Shown here in pieces: positions 34,436 through 43,505 of a DNA stretch of 64,000 bases (the first letter of the stretch is position 1; the number at the start of each line of letters is the position of its first letter). This stretch comes from CAWABB01 sp963780165 (GTDB taxonomy: Bacteria; Bacteroidota; Ignavibacteria; UBA10030; UBA6906), in assembly GCA_963780165.1 (NCBI GenBank), contig CAWABB010000001.1, positions 682,001 to 746,000 on the forward strand, in the 5' to 3' direction. The notes beneath the pieces are model-generated. The model saw nothing but the letters and a program-made list of their open reading frames with translations, did not search any database and was not told where the DNA came from. Position numbers and translations under genes: made by a program.

Positions 34436-35198
34436 GCCTGGTGAGGATTTCCACTCCCTGTTGTGTGACCGCTACCGTGTGCTCAAAGTGCGCCGAGGGG
34501 CGCCGGTCCGCCGTGCGTACCGTCCATCCGTCATCGTCCACCTGGACTCTCGCCGTTCCCGCGTTCACCATCGGCTCGATGGCCAGCGTCATGCCCGCGG
34601 CGAGCACCGGCCCCGTTCCCGGGACGCCGAAGTTCGGAACCGACGGCTCTTCATGCAGCGCCTTGCCGATTCCGTGGCCGACCAGGTCCCGCACGACCGA
34701 GAATCCCGCCGCTTCGACGTGCCGCTGAACCGCGGCCGACACATCGTGGAGGCGAACCCCCGGTTTCACGTGCTCGACGGCCTTCGCGAGCGACTCTTCG
34801 GTGACCGCCAGCAGCCGGCGCTTCTCGTCCGAGATCCGTCCCACGGCGAACGTCCGCGCCCCGTCCCCGAACCACCCGGCCTTCTTCACGCCCACGTCCA
34901 CCGAGACGACCTGCCCCTCTTCCAACCGCCTCCCGTCCGGTATCCCGTGCACCACCTCGTCGTCGACCGAGATGCAGAGCGTCCCCGGGAAGAGGTTCGC
35001 CGGATCGTGTCCGTACCCCTTGAAGGCGGGGATCCCGCCCTGCGCCCTGATGTACTCTTCCGCCATCGCATCCAGGTCGCGCAACACCGCGCCCGGGCGG
35101 ACGGCCGATTGAATCACCGACAGGACCTCCGCCACGATCCGGGACGATTCGCGCATCAGCGCGATGTCGGCCGGCGTTTTGAGCGGAATACGGCCCAT
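34413..35198 (-). CDS. map: Methionine aminopeptidase, type I
   Basis: 261 aa. Removes the initiator Met cotranslationally. Metal ligands lie in VVSVDVGVKKAGWFGDGART (Asp pair), VRDLVGHGIGKALHEEPSVP (His), FSVVRD, and the Glu of LAIEPMVNAG and near the C-terminus. Position between secY and infA is the common Gram-positive and Bacteroidota order. Confidence 0.95.
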   Translation of the reverse strand: MGRIPLKTPADIALMRESSRIVAEVLSVIQSAVRPGAVLRDLDAMAEEYIRAQGGIPAFKGYGHDPANLFPGTLCISVDDEVVHGIPDGRRLEEGQVVSVDVGVKKAGWFGDGARTFAVGRISDEKRRLLAVTEESLAKAVEHVKPGVRLHDVSAAVQRHVEAAGFSVVRDLVGHGIGKALHEEPSVPNFGVPGTGPVLAAGMTLAIEPMVNAGTARVQVDDDGWTVRTADRRPSAHFEHTVAVTQQGVEILTRHGEAGTD

Positions 35199-35203
35199 GG
35201 ATC

Positions 35204-36532
35204 CTAGCGCAGCCGCCCTTTCAGCTTCCCCGACTTCATGAAGCCGTCATAGTGGCGCATGAGCAGGTGCGACTCGATCTGCTGAAGCGTGTCGAGCGCG
35301 ACGCCCACCATGATCAGGAGGCTGGTGCCGCCGAAGAACTGCGCGAACCCGGGCGTGACCCCGAACCGGGACACGAACGCCGGGAGGATCGCGATGATCG
35401 CCAGGAACATCGATCCGGGCAGCGTGATCCGCGTCAGGATGTTGTCGATGAAATCCGCGGTGTGCTTCCCCGGGCGGATGCCCGGGACGAACCCGCCCTG
35501 CTTCTGCATGTTCTCGGCCACGTCCTTCGGATTGAAGGCGATCGCCGTGTAGAAGTAGGTGAAGAACACGATCAGCAGGCCGTAGAAGAGCGAGTACGTC
35601 AGCGAGGTGTAGGAGAAGTACCCTGACAGCTGCTGTATGAATTCGCTCTCCGGGAAGAACGTCAGGATCGTGCTCGGAATGAACATGATCGACTGCGCGA
35701 AGATGATCGGCATGACGCCCGCGGTGTTCACGCGCAGCGGGATGTACTGCGTGACGCCCGCCGTATACTTTCCGCCCTACGACGCGCTTCGCGTACTGCA
35801 CCGGAATGCGACGCGTGCCCTGGGTCACCAGGACCACGCCCGCGACGATCGCGACCATGAACGCGATGATGAGCAGATCCAGATGATCAGGTTCTGCGTG
35901 GTCGTGATCTGGTCGATGATCGACTGCGGGAACCGCGCCACGATGCCGATGAAGATGATGAGCGAGATGCCGTTCCCGATGCCCCGCTCCGTGATCTGTT
36001 CGCCGAGCCACATCATGAGCATCGTACCCGCGGTGAGCACGATGATCGTGCTGATGATGAACCCGTACCCCTGCACGTCGGGCGGAACGATCGGCGTGCC
36101 TTCGACGGTCAGCGACTGCAGGCGGACGGTGACGCCCCAGGCCTGCAGGGCCGCGACGGCCACGGTTCCGTAGCGCGTCAGCTGCGTCAGCTTCTTCCGC
36201 CCTTCTTCCCCTTCCTTCGACAGCTTCTGGAAGTACGGCACCACCGCGCCCAGGAGCTGCAGGATGATGGAGGAGCTGATATAGGGCATGATGCCCAGGG
36301 CGAAAACGGCGGCGTTCTTGAACGCGCCACCCACGAAGAGGTCGTACAGACCGAAAAGCGTGTTGGCTGCCTGGCTCGCTTCCGCGCGCGCCAGGAGCGA
36401 CGCATCGACGCCCGGGATCGTGACGTGCGCCCCGATCCGGACGATGATGAGCAGCCCGGCCGTGAACAGGATGCGGGTCCGCAGCTCGTCGATCTTGAAA
36501 ATGTTGCGTACAGTTTCGCTGATCTTGGCCAT
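35204..36532 (-). CDS. secY: Protein translocase subunit SecY (frame broken in this sequence)
   Basis: The protein-conducting channel. The N-terminal frame (MAKISETVRNIFKIDELRTR to about TTQNLIIWIC) and the C-terminal frame (NTAGVMPIIFAQSIMFIPST to the end) are both good SecY, about 443 aa in total. They are joined through a third frame: shifts are needed near 35876 and near 35758 (GGCGGGCGTC, expected GGCGGCGTC). Its start overlaps the rplO stop. The gene is essential, so the breaks are almost surely sequence errors. Confidence 0.9.
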
Positions 36533-37014
36533 TAGTCGCGTGCCCGCCCGCTGATCGTTTGAGTCTTCCCGCCCGCGGCGCGGATCTTCTCCGCGGCAGA
36601 ACTGCTGAACGCGTGCGCGGCGACGTCGAGCCCGGTTTTCAGCTCACCGTTGCCGAGGACCTTCACGGGCGCGGCCGCCTTCCCGATCACGCCCAGCCGG
36701 GCGAGCACTTCGGGGGTGACGACGCCGTTCTGAAGCTTCCCGTCCGCTGCGAGCTTCCCGAGGGTCTCGATGTTGACGATCTGGTACTCGACCTTGAACG
36801 GGCTGTGGAAGCCGCGCTTCGGGAGCCGCCGCACGAGCGGCATCTGGCCGCCCTCGAACCATGCGCGGTGCTTGGAGCCCGCGCGGGAGAGCGACCCTTT
36901 GTGCCCGCGCGTCGCCGTGCCGCCCTTGCCCGATCCCTGACCGCGGCCGATGCGCTTCTTCCTGGTGCGCGACCCCGGAGCCGGGGCGAGTGAACTGAGA
37001 ATGTCGCGTGCCAT
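36532..37014 (-). CDS. rplO: 50S ribosomal protein L15
   Basis: 160 aa with the loop-rich N-terminus (SRTRKKRIGRGQGSGKGGTA) and the C-terminal VKVLGNGELKTGLDVAAHAF. A 23S-binding late-assembly protein. Start overlaps the rpmD stop (TAATG) and stop overlaps the secY start. Confidence 0.95.
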   Translation of the reverse strand: MARDILSSLAPAPGSRTRKKRIGRGQGSGKGGTATRGHKGSLSRAGSKHRAWFEGGQMPLVRRLPKRGFHSPFKVEYQIVNIETLGKLAADGKLQNGVVTPEVLARLGVIGKAAAPVKVLGNGELKTGLDVAAHAFSSSAAEKIRAAGGKTQTISGRARD

Positions 37015-37199
37015 TACTGAACGTCCTCCACGCTGACCAGATGCGCGACCTTGCGAATCATGCCGCGGATCTGGGGCGTATCATTCTTCACCACCGATCG
37101 GTTCGGACGGCCGAGACCGAGGGCCTTGATCGTCCTCTTCTGCGGCTCGATTCGGTCGATGATGCTCCGTATTTGCGTAATCTTGATCTGCTTCGCCAT
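37014..37199 (-). CDS. rpmD: 50S ribosomal protein L30
   Basis: 61 aa from ATG 37199: MAKQIKITQIRSIIDRIEPQ then ALGLGRPNRSVVKNDTPQIR. Small two-layer protein, placed between rpsE and rplO as usual. Confidence 0.93.
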   Translation of the reverse strand: MAKQIKITQIRSIIDRIEPQKRTIKALGLGRPNRSVVKNDTPQIRGMIRKVAHLVSVEDVQ

Positions 37200-37215
37200 G
37201 GTCTGTCTCGCTATC

Positions 37216-37742
37216 TCAGTTCGCCGCCGGGGCGTTCGGCACACCGAACAGCTCCGTGAGCGACACGCCGCGCCGTCCGGCCATCATCCTCGGCGTCCAC
37301 CAGCTGCTTGCAGCGCGTCCATGGTGGCCTTGACGACATTGTGAGGGTTTGAAGAGCCGAGGGATTTCGTGAGCACGTCGCGCACGCCGGCCGATTCCAG
37401 CACCGCGCGCACGCCGCCTCCCGCGATCAGCCCGGTACCGGGAGAGGCGGGCTTCAGCATCACCTTGCCTGCCCCGAACTTCCCGATCACGGGGTGCGGG
37501 ATCGTTCCCTTGACGATCGGAATGACCACGACGTTCTTCTTCGCGTCGTCGACGCCCTTGGAGATCGCGTCGGCAACCTCATTGGCCTTGCCGAGGCCGA
37601 TGCCGACGTGCCCCTTGCCGTCGCCCACGACCACGATCGCGTTGAAGCTGAACCGACGGCCGCCCTTCACCACCTTGGCAACGCGGTTGATGTGGACGAG
37701 CTTGTCCTTCAGCTCGAGTTCACTTGCCTTGATACGTGCCAA
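37216..37742 (-). CDS. rpsE: 30S ribosomal protein S5 (TTG start, two frameshifts near the end)
   Basis: The start is taken as TTG at 37742 (reading MARIKASELELKDKLVHINR), supported by GAGGTG 5 bases upstream. The double-stranded RNA domain (KGGRRFSFNAIVVVGDGKGH) and the S5 C-terminal domain follow. The plain frame stops early at 37284. Removing one G near 37310 and one near 37289 restores LQQLVDAEMMAGRRGVSLTE through LFGVPNAPAAN and a stop at 37216, giving 174 aa, a normal length. Confidence 0.88.
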
Positions 37743-37792
37743 CGCACACCTCGAATGACTGTTTCCTGTTGATGCTGCTCGGCTCACACTCG

Positions 37793-37863
37793 CTGTCGGG
37801 AGAGGACTCGAACCTCTACTCACGGCTCCAAAGGCCGCTGTCCTGCCATTAGACGACCCGACA
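37793..37863 (-). tRNA. tRNA-Gln (anticodon TTG)
   Basis: 71 bases fold as a full cloverleaf: acceptor TGTCGGG/CCCGACA, anticodon loop CTTTGGA, T-arm AGAGG-TTCGAGT-CCTCT. U1-A72 is usual for glutamine tRNAs. It sits inside the spc operon between rplR and rpsE, so it must be cut from a ribosomal-protein transcript. No CCA is encoded. Confidence 0.93.
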
Positions 37864-37898
37864 AGTGCAGTTCGGGTAGCCCGCTCCCGGCGGTACGG

Positions 37899-38268
37899 TC
37901 AGAACTTCAGTCCGCCCTCGCGCGCCCCGTCCGCCATCGCCTTCACGACACCGTGGTAGAGGTATCCATTCCGGTCGAAGACGACCTTGGAGATGTTCCT
38001 GGCCAGGGCCTCGCGGGCCGCTGCCTTCCCGACCGGCTTCGCCAACGCGACCTGGCCCTTCGCGTTCTCCAGCCCCTCCTTCACGCCCTTTGACAGGTCG
38101 GAGACCGACACGAGCGTCTTGCCCGCCTGGTCGTCGACGATCTGGATGTACACGTGCTTGAGGCTCCGGAAGACCGTCAGGCGGGGGCAATCGGGCGTCC
38201 CGGTAGATCCTGAGCCGGATATGGCGCTTCAGCCGCGCGCGGTTTTCAATTTTGCGTTTGGTGATCAT
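37899..38268 (-). CDS. rplR: 50S ribosomal protein L18 (one frameshift)
   Basis: Starts MITKRKIENRARLKRHIRLR and continues after one extra base near 38203 as GTPDCPRLTVFRSLKHVYIQ and the conserved end ISKVVFDRNGYLYHGVVKAM to GGLKF. Corrected length about 122 aa. Binds 5S rRNA. Followed by the tRNA-Gln gene. Confidence 0.9.
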
Positions 38269-38838
38269 GCCTGGACCTCGTTACGATCTTCGCGCCGCCT
38301 GCCGCAGCCGCCTTGCCGGCCTTCCGCCGGATGTGCTCACCCTCGTACTTCACGCCCTTCCCCTTGTACGGCTCGGGCGGACGGAACGAGCGGATCTTTG
38401 CGGCCACCTGCCGACGATCTGCTTTGTCGATGCCGCTGATGGTGATGCTTGTCTGGGTCGGCGTCTCGATCTTCACCCCTTCCGGAGGCTGGAACAGGAT
38501 CGGGTGCGAGTAGCCGAGCAGGAGCTGGAGGCTCTTCCCCTTCATCTCCGCGCGGTACCCGACGCCGACCAGCTCGAGCTTGCGGGTGAATCCCTGGCGG
38601 TGACGCCGACCACCATGTTCTGGATGAGCGCGCGCCAGAGCCCGTGCAGCGCCTTGTCTTCCTTCCGGTCGCTCGAGCGCTTGAGCTCCACGATGGCGCC
38701 CTTGATGTCGACGGCGATGTTCGGATGAACCGTCGCCGCGAGCTCGCCCCTGGGGCCCTTGACCTTTACGCTGCGGTCGTCCAGCCGCACGGTGACACCG
38801 CTTGCGACTGTGATCGGTTTCCTGCCGATGCGTGACAC
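38246..38838 (-). CDS. rplF: 50S ribosomal protein L6 (frameshifted)
   Basis: The N-terminal half MSRIGRKPITVASGVTVRLD and the C-terminal half FTRKLELVGVGYRAEMKGKS are in different frames, joined if one C is restored near 38593 (GCCCAGGGATTC). The frame as given overruns into rplR by 23 bases. A TAA at 38281-38283 just before the rplR ribosome site suggests a second indel near 38285, giving about 185 aa. Confidence 0.88.
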
Positions 38839-38854
38839 GAACGTTTCTCCTTCG

Positions 38855-39252
38855 CTACCAGATTTCGCAGAGGACTTCGCCGCCCATCTTGGACACGCGC
38901 GCCTGGCGGTCCGTCATCAGCCCCTTCGGGGTGGACAGGACGGCGATGCCGAGGCCACCCAGCACGCGCGGCAGCTGTTCCGCCGACGCGTACACGCGCA
39001 GACCCGGCGTGCTGATGCGCTTGAGACCCGTGATGACGGGTTGGGCTGTCCCGGTATTTCAGCTGAATCCTGATCACGCCCTGGGCCGCCGACTTCGTCT
39101 CGGTGTAGCCGGCGATATACTTGTTGTCGAGCAGCAGCCTGGTCAGCTCGCGCTTCAGGTTCGATGCCGGGAATGTCCACCCGCTTGTGCTTCGCCTGGA
39201 TGGCGTTGCGCAGCCGGGTCAGATAGTCGGCGATAGGATCGGTCATGGTCAT
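38855..39252 (-). CDS. rpsH: 30S ribosomal protein S8 (two frameshifts)
   Basis: MTMTDPIADYLTRLRNAIQA, then after removing a C near 39169 NLKRELTRLLLDNKYIAGYT, then after removing a C near 39045 PVITGLKRISTPGLRVYASA and the end RQARVSKMGGEVLCEIW. Corrected length 131 aa. A 16S central-domain binder and the translational repressor of spc in E. coli. Confidence 0.9.
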
Positions 39253-39291
39253 GTGTCTGAGACTCCTGCGTTCCTCACACTCGATGCGGCC

Positions 39292-39562
39292 TTACCAGCT
39301 GGCCTTGATAACACCCGGGATCTTCCCGTCGAGCGCGAGCTCGCGGAAAGCGATGCGGGAAATGCCGAACTTGCGCATGTAGCCGCGCGGCCGACCGCTC
39401 ACCTTGCAGCGGCTGTGCAGCCGGGTCGGGCTGCTGTTCCGGGGAAGTTTCTGCAGCCCGGCGTAGTCGCCCTTCTCGCGCAGCTCCTTCCGGATCGCGG
39501 CGTACTTATTCGCCAACCGTTGCCGTTTCGCCTCGCGGGCGATTGTGCTCTGTCTTTGCCAT
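39292..39562 (-). CDS. rpsN: 30S ribosomal protein S14 (one frameshift near the start)
   Basis: Starts MAKTSTIAREAKRQRLANKY once an extra G near 39551 is removed, then SSPTRLHSRCKVSGRPRGYM and GKIPGVIKASW. 89 aa, the long zinc-less type. Confidence 0.9.
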
Positions 39563-39574
39563 GCTCCGGGTTCC

Positions 39575-40262
39575 TTACCGTTGTGCCGCCGGGCGTTCCA
39601 GGACTTCCTGCCGCTTCACGAACGGCATGCCCAGCGCCTTCAGCAGTTCGTACGCTTCCTGATCGGTCTTCGCGGTCGTCACGAACGTGATGTCCATGCC
39701 GAAGACCTTTGCCACCTTGTCCACGTCGATCTCGGGGAACACCGTGTGTTCCTTCAGCCCGATCGTGTAGTTGCCGCGCCCGTCGAACGACTTGTCTGAC
39801 AGGCCGCGGAAGTCGCGGATGCGGGGGACCGAGATGCTGATGAAGCGGTCGAGAAACTCGTACATCCGGGCGCGCCGCAGCGTGACGCGGCAGCCGATCG
39901 GCATCTTCTCGCGCAGCTTGAAATTCGAGATCGACTTCTTGGCCTTCGTGACCACCACCTTCTGGCCCACGATGGCCTCCAGGTCGCGCGCGACCACCTC
40001 GACCAGCTTCGCGTCCTGCGTGGCCAGGCCGACGCCGACGTTGATGGCGATCTTCTCGAGGCGCGGCACCTGCATCGCGCTCCTGTAACTGAAGCGCTTC
40101 ATCAGGGAGGGCACGACATCTTTCGTGTACGCGGTGGCCATCCGCGGCACCACGTGCTCTTCCTTCCCCTTGTGGCGCGCAAGCGCCTGGGTCCCGGTCT
40201 CTTTCTCCGCCTTCTCGCGCGGAGCCTTCTGCTGCTTTTTTCTGTGGCTTTTCGTCGCTCAT
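39575..40262 (-). CDS. rplE: 50S ribosomal protein L5 with charged N-terminal extension (one frameshift)
   Basis: The L5 core runs from MATAYTKDVVPSLMKRFSYR to VKRQEVLERPAAQR (about 190 aa). Upstream, one A too many in the A-run at 40236-40241 hides a longer start at ATG 40262, reading MSDEKPQKKQQKAPREKAEK and on to the core. This is likely because that ATG lies one base after the rplX stop. Corrected length about 228 aa, with a lysine/glutamate-rich 36-aa head. Confidence 0.85.
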
Positions 40263-40263
40263 A

Positions 40264-40587
40264 TCAGAACGTCTCTCCCGTTGCCTTTGCAACGCGCAAC
40301 CGGCTCTTCTTGCCCGTCGTGCTGTCCTTGATCACCTTGGTGCCGACACGCGTCACCTGGTTGGTTTTCGGATCGACCAGCATCACGTTGGAGACGTGAA
40401 TGGGCGCCTCGCGCTGGACGATGCCGCCCTGCGGGTTCTTCTGCCGCGGACGGGTATGGCGTTTGATGATGTTCACGCCCTCGACGATCACGCGTTCGCG
40501 GGCGGGGTAGACCTTGAGGACCTTCCCCGACTTGCCGCGCGCGTTGCCGGCGATGACCATGACCATGTCGTTTTTGCGGATCTTCAT
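40264..40587 (-). CDS. rplX: 50S ribosomal protein L24
   Basis: 107 aa with the KOW motif (MKIRKNDMVMVIAGNARGKS), INIIKRHTRPRQKNPQGG-like loop and a basic end. Initiates 50S assembly. Frame intact. Confidence 0.94.
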   Translation of the reverse strand: MKIRKNDMVMVIAGNARGKSGKVLKVYPARERVIVEGVNIIKRHTRPRQKNPQGGIVQREAPIHVSNVMLVDPKTNQVTRVGTKVIKDSTTGKKSRLRVAKATGETF

Positions 40588-40599
40588 GCGAGCACCTTC

Positions 40600-40968
40600 T
40601 CAGAGCACTTCCGGGGCCAGGGAAACGATTTTCATGTACTGTTTCTCGCGCAGTTCGCGCGCGACCGGGCCGAAGATGCGGCTTCCGCGCGGCTCGCCGG
40701 CTTCGTTGATGAGCACCGCCGCGTTCTCGTCGAACCGGATGAAGGAGCCGTCCTTGCGGCGGGTCTCCTTCCTGGTCCGCACGATGACCGCGCGCGCCAC
40801 TTCGCCCTTCTTGACGGTCGCGCCCGGGATCGCGGTCTTCACGGCGACGACGACGATGTCCCCGAGCCCCGCATAGCGGCGATCGGAACCGCCGAGGACG
40901 CGGATGCAGCGGACCTTCTTGGCCCCTGAATTGTCGGCCACCACGAGATTTGTCTCTTCCTGAATCAT
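40600..40968 (-). CDS. rplN: 50S ribosomal protein L14
   Basis: 122 aa: MIQEETNLVVADNSGAKKVR, DIVVVAVKTAIPGATVKKGE, SRIFGPVARELREKQYMKIV. Frame intact. Confidence 0.95.
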   Translation of the reverse strand: MIQEETNLVVADNSGAKKVRCIRVLGGSDRRYAGLGDIVVVAVKTAIPGATVKKGEVARAVIVRTRKETRRKDGSFIRFDENAAVLINEAGEPRGSRIFGPVARELREKQYMKIVSLAPEVL

Positions 40969-40990
40969 GACGCGCTCCGCGTTCGGATGA

Positions 40991-41279
40991 TTACTTCGCT
41001 TTCTCGATCACCGCAACCAGCCGCCAGCGCTTCGGTCTTGCTGAGCGGGCGGGTTTCCATGATCTTCACGGTGTCGCCCACGTGCGCTTCTCGGTTCTCA
41101 TCGTGCGCCTTCAGCCGCGTGGTCCGCCGGAAGTACTTTTTGTAGATCGGGTGCGGCACGCGCCGCTCGATCGAGACGATGATGCTCTTCTGCATCCGGT
41201 CGGAGACCACCTTCCCGACCCTGACTTTGCGGCGTGCCGTACGCGCCGGACTCGCCTGCTGTTCCTGCTGGCCGCTCAT
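40991..41279 (-). CDS. rpsQ: 30S ribosomal protein S17 (one frameshift near the end)
   Basis: OB-fold protein: RRKVRVGKVVSDRMQKSIIV, PIYKKYFRRTTRLKAHDENR, ETRPLSKT. As written, the frame drifts after SKT and overlaps rplN. Removing the extra G near 41033 (ACCGAAGCGC to ACCAAGCGC) gives the normal ending KRWRLVAVIEKAK and a stop at 40991, 22 bases before rplN. About 95 aa. Confidence 0.9.
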
Positions 41280-41476
41280 TGCGCAGCGCTCCGTTCCTTG
41301 TGTCGAATCATCGTAAGCAGTCTGGCGATGTCACGCCGGACCGAGCGAACCTTGATGGGGCTCTCCAGCTGGCTGGTCGACAGCTGGAACCGCAAATTCG
41401 CGAGGTTCTCCTGCTCGTCCGCGAGCCGCTTCTTCAGCTCGTCCATGGAGAGGTCCCGCAGTTCTGACGCTTTCAT
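41276..41476 (-). CDS. rpmC: 50S ribosomal protein L29
   Basis: 66 aa from ATG 41476: MKASELRDLSMDELKKRLAD, then NLRFQLSTSQLESPIKVRSV. Two long helices near the tunnel exit. Stop overlaps the rpsQ start by 4 bases. An upstream in-frame ATG is ignored because it precedes the family start. Confidence 0.93.
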   Translation of the reverse strand: MKASELRDLSMDELKKRLADEQENLANLRFQLSTSQLESPIKVRSVRRDIARLLTMIRHKERSAAQ

Positions 41477-41590
41477 TCGTGCTCCGTTCGTCCTCGCGCC
41501 CCACGATTCATACCGCAAGGGGCGCAGTGCTCGTTCCGACAACCTTGACTATCATCGCCGCCCCTGACTGCGCGTCGGAACGGCACGTTC
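41477..41590 (-). promoter_or_regulatory. Long spacer with inverted repeat between rplP and rpmC
   Basis: A 114-base gap in an otherwise tight operon. GTTCCGAC (about 41533-41540) pairs with GTCGGAAC (about 41575-41582), with further partial pairing outside (GTGC/GCAC). It might be an attenuator or an RNA-processing site. A 15-codon frame within it looks accidental. Confidence 0.35.
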
Positions 41591-42013
41591 CTACGCGCCC
41601 TCGAAGTCCGGGCGGACACTGATCTTCGTCTTGATCGGCAGCTTGTGGGAGGCCAGCGTAAGAGCCTCCAGCGCCACCGCCTTCGTCGTTCCGCCGACCT
41701 CAAACATGATGCGCCCGGGCTTCACGACCGCCACCCAGTACTCCGGCGCGCCCTTCCCTTTTCCCATGCGGGTTTCGGCGGGCTTCTTCGTGACGGGCTT
41801 GTCCGGGAAGATCCGGATCCAGACCTTGCCTTCGCGCTTCATCATGCGCGTCAGCGTCACGCGCGCGGCCTCGATCTGGCGCTGCGTGATCCATCCCGGC
41901 GCCAGGGCCTTCAGGCCGAAGTCGCCGAAGGCGACCCGCGCACCCCGGGTTTCCACGCCGCGCATCCGCCCGCGCTGGGCCTTCCTGTACTTGACTCTCT
42001 TGGGCATCAACAT
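41591..42013 (-). CDS. rplP: 50S ribosomal protein L16
   Basis: 140 aa (MPKRVKYRKAQRGRMRGVET, ITQRQIEAARVTLTRMMKRE, PETRMGKGKGAPEYW-like region). Needed for tRNA positioning near the A-site. Could start at the third codon (MPKR). Intact. Confidence 0.95.
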   Translation of the reverse strand: MLMPKRVKYRKAQRGRMRGVETRGARVAFGDFGLKALAPGWITQRQIEAARVTLTRMMKREGKVWIRIFPDKPVTKKPAETRMGKGKGAPEYWVAVVKPGRIMFEVGGTTKAVALEALTLASHKLPIKTKISVRPDFEGA

Positions 42014-42026
42014 GTGGGACTCTCCT

Positions 42027-42716
42027 CTAGCGCTCGCGCTCGCCCGCCATGCTGCGGCGCGGTTTTTCGGCGTGCTGCATCGCGCCCTGCGCGTCCAGCA
42101 CCTCGCCCTTGCAGATCCAGACCTTGACGCCGATCGTGCCGTACACGGTCCGCGCGGTCGCGGTCGCGTAATCGATGTCCGCGCGCAGCGTGTGCAGCGG
42201 GATGCGGCCGTCCTTGTACTGCTCGGTCCGCGCGATCTCCGCTCCGCCCAGACGGCCGGCGGTCATCACGCGCACGCCCTCGGCCCCCATCCGCATCGAG
42301 GCGGTGATCGCGTTCTTCATCGCGCGACGGAAGGCGATGCGGCCCTCCAGCTGCTGCGCGATGTTCTCGGCCACCAGGTATGCGTCGAGCTCGGGACGCT
42401 TGATTTCATTGATCAGAATCTTCACTTCCTTGTTCGTGATCTTCTTCAGCTCTTCCTCGAGCTGCGAGATCTCCTTGCCGCTCCGACCGATCACGATCCC
42501 CGGACGGGACGTCGTGATGGTGATGACAGCCCGCTTCGGGGTCCTGTCGATCAGTATCCGCGAAATCCCCGCCTTCTTCAGGCGGCTGCGGACATAGTTC
42601 CTGATCGTGATATCCTCCATCAGCTTCCCGGCAAACGACTTCTCGTCATACCAGTTCGAATCCCAGGACCTGATGATCCCGAGACGCAGCCCGATCGGAT
42701 TTACCTTCTGTCCCAC
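42027..42716 (-). CDS. rpsC: 30S ribosomal protein S3
   Basis: 229 aa: MGQKVNPIGLRLGIIRSWDS, KH domain with IVIGRSGKEISQLEEEL, C-terminal domain TIGVKVWICKGEV. Part of the mRNA entry helicase. Intact. Confidence 0.96.
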   Translation of the reverse strand: MGQKVNPIGLRLGIIRSWDSNWYDEKSFAGKLMEDITIRNYVRSRLKKAGISRILIDRTPKRAVITITTSRPGIVIGRSGKEISQLEEELKKITNKEVKILINEIKRPELDAYLVAENIAQQLEGRIAFRRAMKNAITASMRMGAEGVRVMTAGRLGGAEIARTEQYKDGRIPLHTLRADIDYATATARTVYGTIGVKVWICKGEVLDAQGAMQHAEKPRRSMAGERER

Positions 42717-42725
42717 TGTGCCTCC

Positions 42726-43190
42726 TTACTTGGATTCCGCGCTGTCGGCCTTCTTTGCCGGCGCCGCTTTCTTTCCCGGGGCGGCCTTGGCCGCGGCCGC
42801 GGGCTTCGCCTTCGCCGCGCCGCGCGCGGGTGCCTTCGTCTTTGTCGCCGCCACGACGATCGTCACGTGGTTCGACCGCTTCTTGATCCGGAAGGCGCGT
42901 CCCATCGGGGCGGGCAGGATCCGCTTCATCGACATCCCGCCGTCCACGAACACCTCCTTCACCACCATGTCGGCCGGGTCGAGGCGGGCTCCCTCGTCCT
43001 TGTTCTGCAGGTTCGCAACGGCGGAGCGCAGAACCTTTTCCGCGACCTTCGACGCGTGCTTCGGCGAAAAATGCAGGATCCGGATGGCCTCGTCAACGGA
43101 CTTGCCACGGATCAGATCGATCACCAGCCGCATCTTGCGCGGCGACGATCCGATGTAACGGTTGATTGCGCTGGCTTCTACCATCGTCAT
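42726..43190 (-). CDS. rplV: 50S ribosomal protein L22 with long Ala/Lys tail
   Basis: Core from MTMVEASAINRYIGSSPRKM to about SNHVTIVVAATK, normal L22 lining the exit tunnel. It is followed by about 38 residues almost purely Ala, Lys, Pro and Gly (KAPARGAAKAKPAAAAKAAP and on). The start at 43190 or the ATG two codons later; an upstream extension is not family-like. Confidence 0.92.
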   Translation of the reverse strand: MTMVEASAINRYIGSSPRKMRLVIDLIRGKSVDEAIRILHFSPKHASKVAEKVLRSAVANLQNKDEGARLDPADMVVKEVFVDGGMSMKRILPAPMGRAFRIKKRSNHVTIVVAATKTKAPARGAAKAKPAAAAKAAPGKKAAPAKKADSAESK

Positions 43191-43212
43191 TTCCTCGTTT
43201 GGACGCGACGCC

Positions 43213-43500
43213 TCAGCGGGCCGCCGTGCTCTCCTCTTTCTTGAGACCGGGATGGCCGCGGAAGAGCCGCGTGGGCGCAAACTCGCCGAGCTTGTGCCCC
43301 ACCATTCCCTCGTGGATATAGACCGGGATGAACTTGTTGCCGTTGTGCACGGCGAACGTGTGCCCGACGAAATCAGGGGTGACGGTCGTCGACCGGGACC
43401 ACGTCTTGATGACTTTCTTCTGGTTGGCCTTGTTCAAAGCCTCCACCTTGTCCTGCAGGATGACGTTGACGTACGGCCCCTTTTTCAGAGAGCGGCTCAT
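43213..43500 (-). CDS. rpsS: 30S ribosomal protein S19
   Basis: 95 aa: MSRSLKKGPYVNVILQDKVE, TVTPDFVGHTFAVHNGNKFI, HKLGEFAPTRLFRGHPG. 30S head protein. Intact. Confidence 0.96.
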   Translation of the reverse strand: MSRSLKKGPYVNVILQDKVEALNKANQKKVIKTWSRSTTVTPDFVGHTFAVHNGNKFIPVYIHEGMVGHKLGEFAPTRLFRGHPGLKKEESTAAR

Positions 43501-43505
43501 GGCGG

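Noticed and set aside
41533..41577. 15-codon leader peptide between rplP and rpmC
   Set aside because: No ribosome site and no attenuator-style codon bias.
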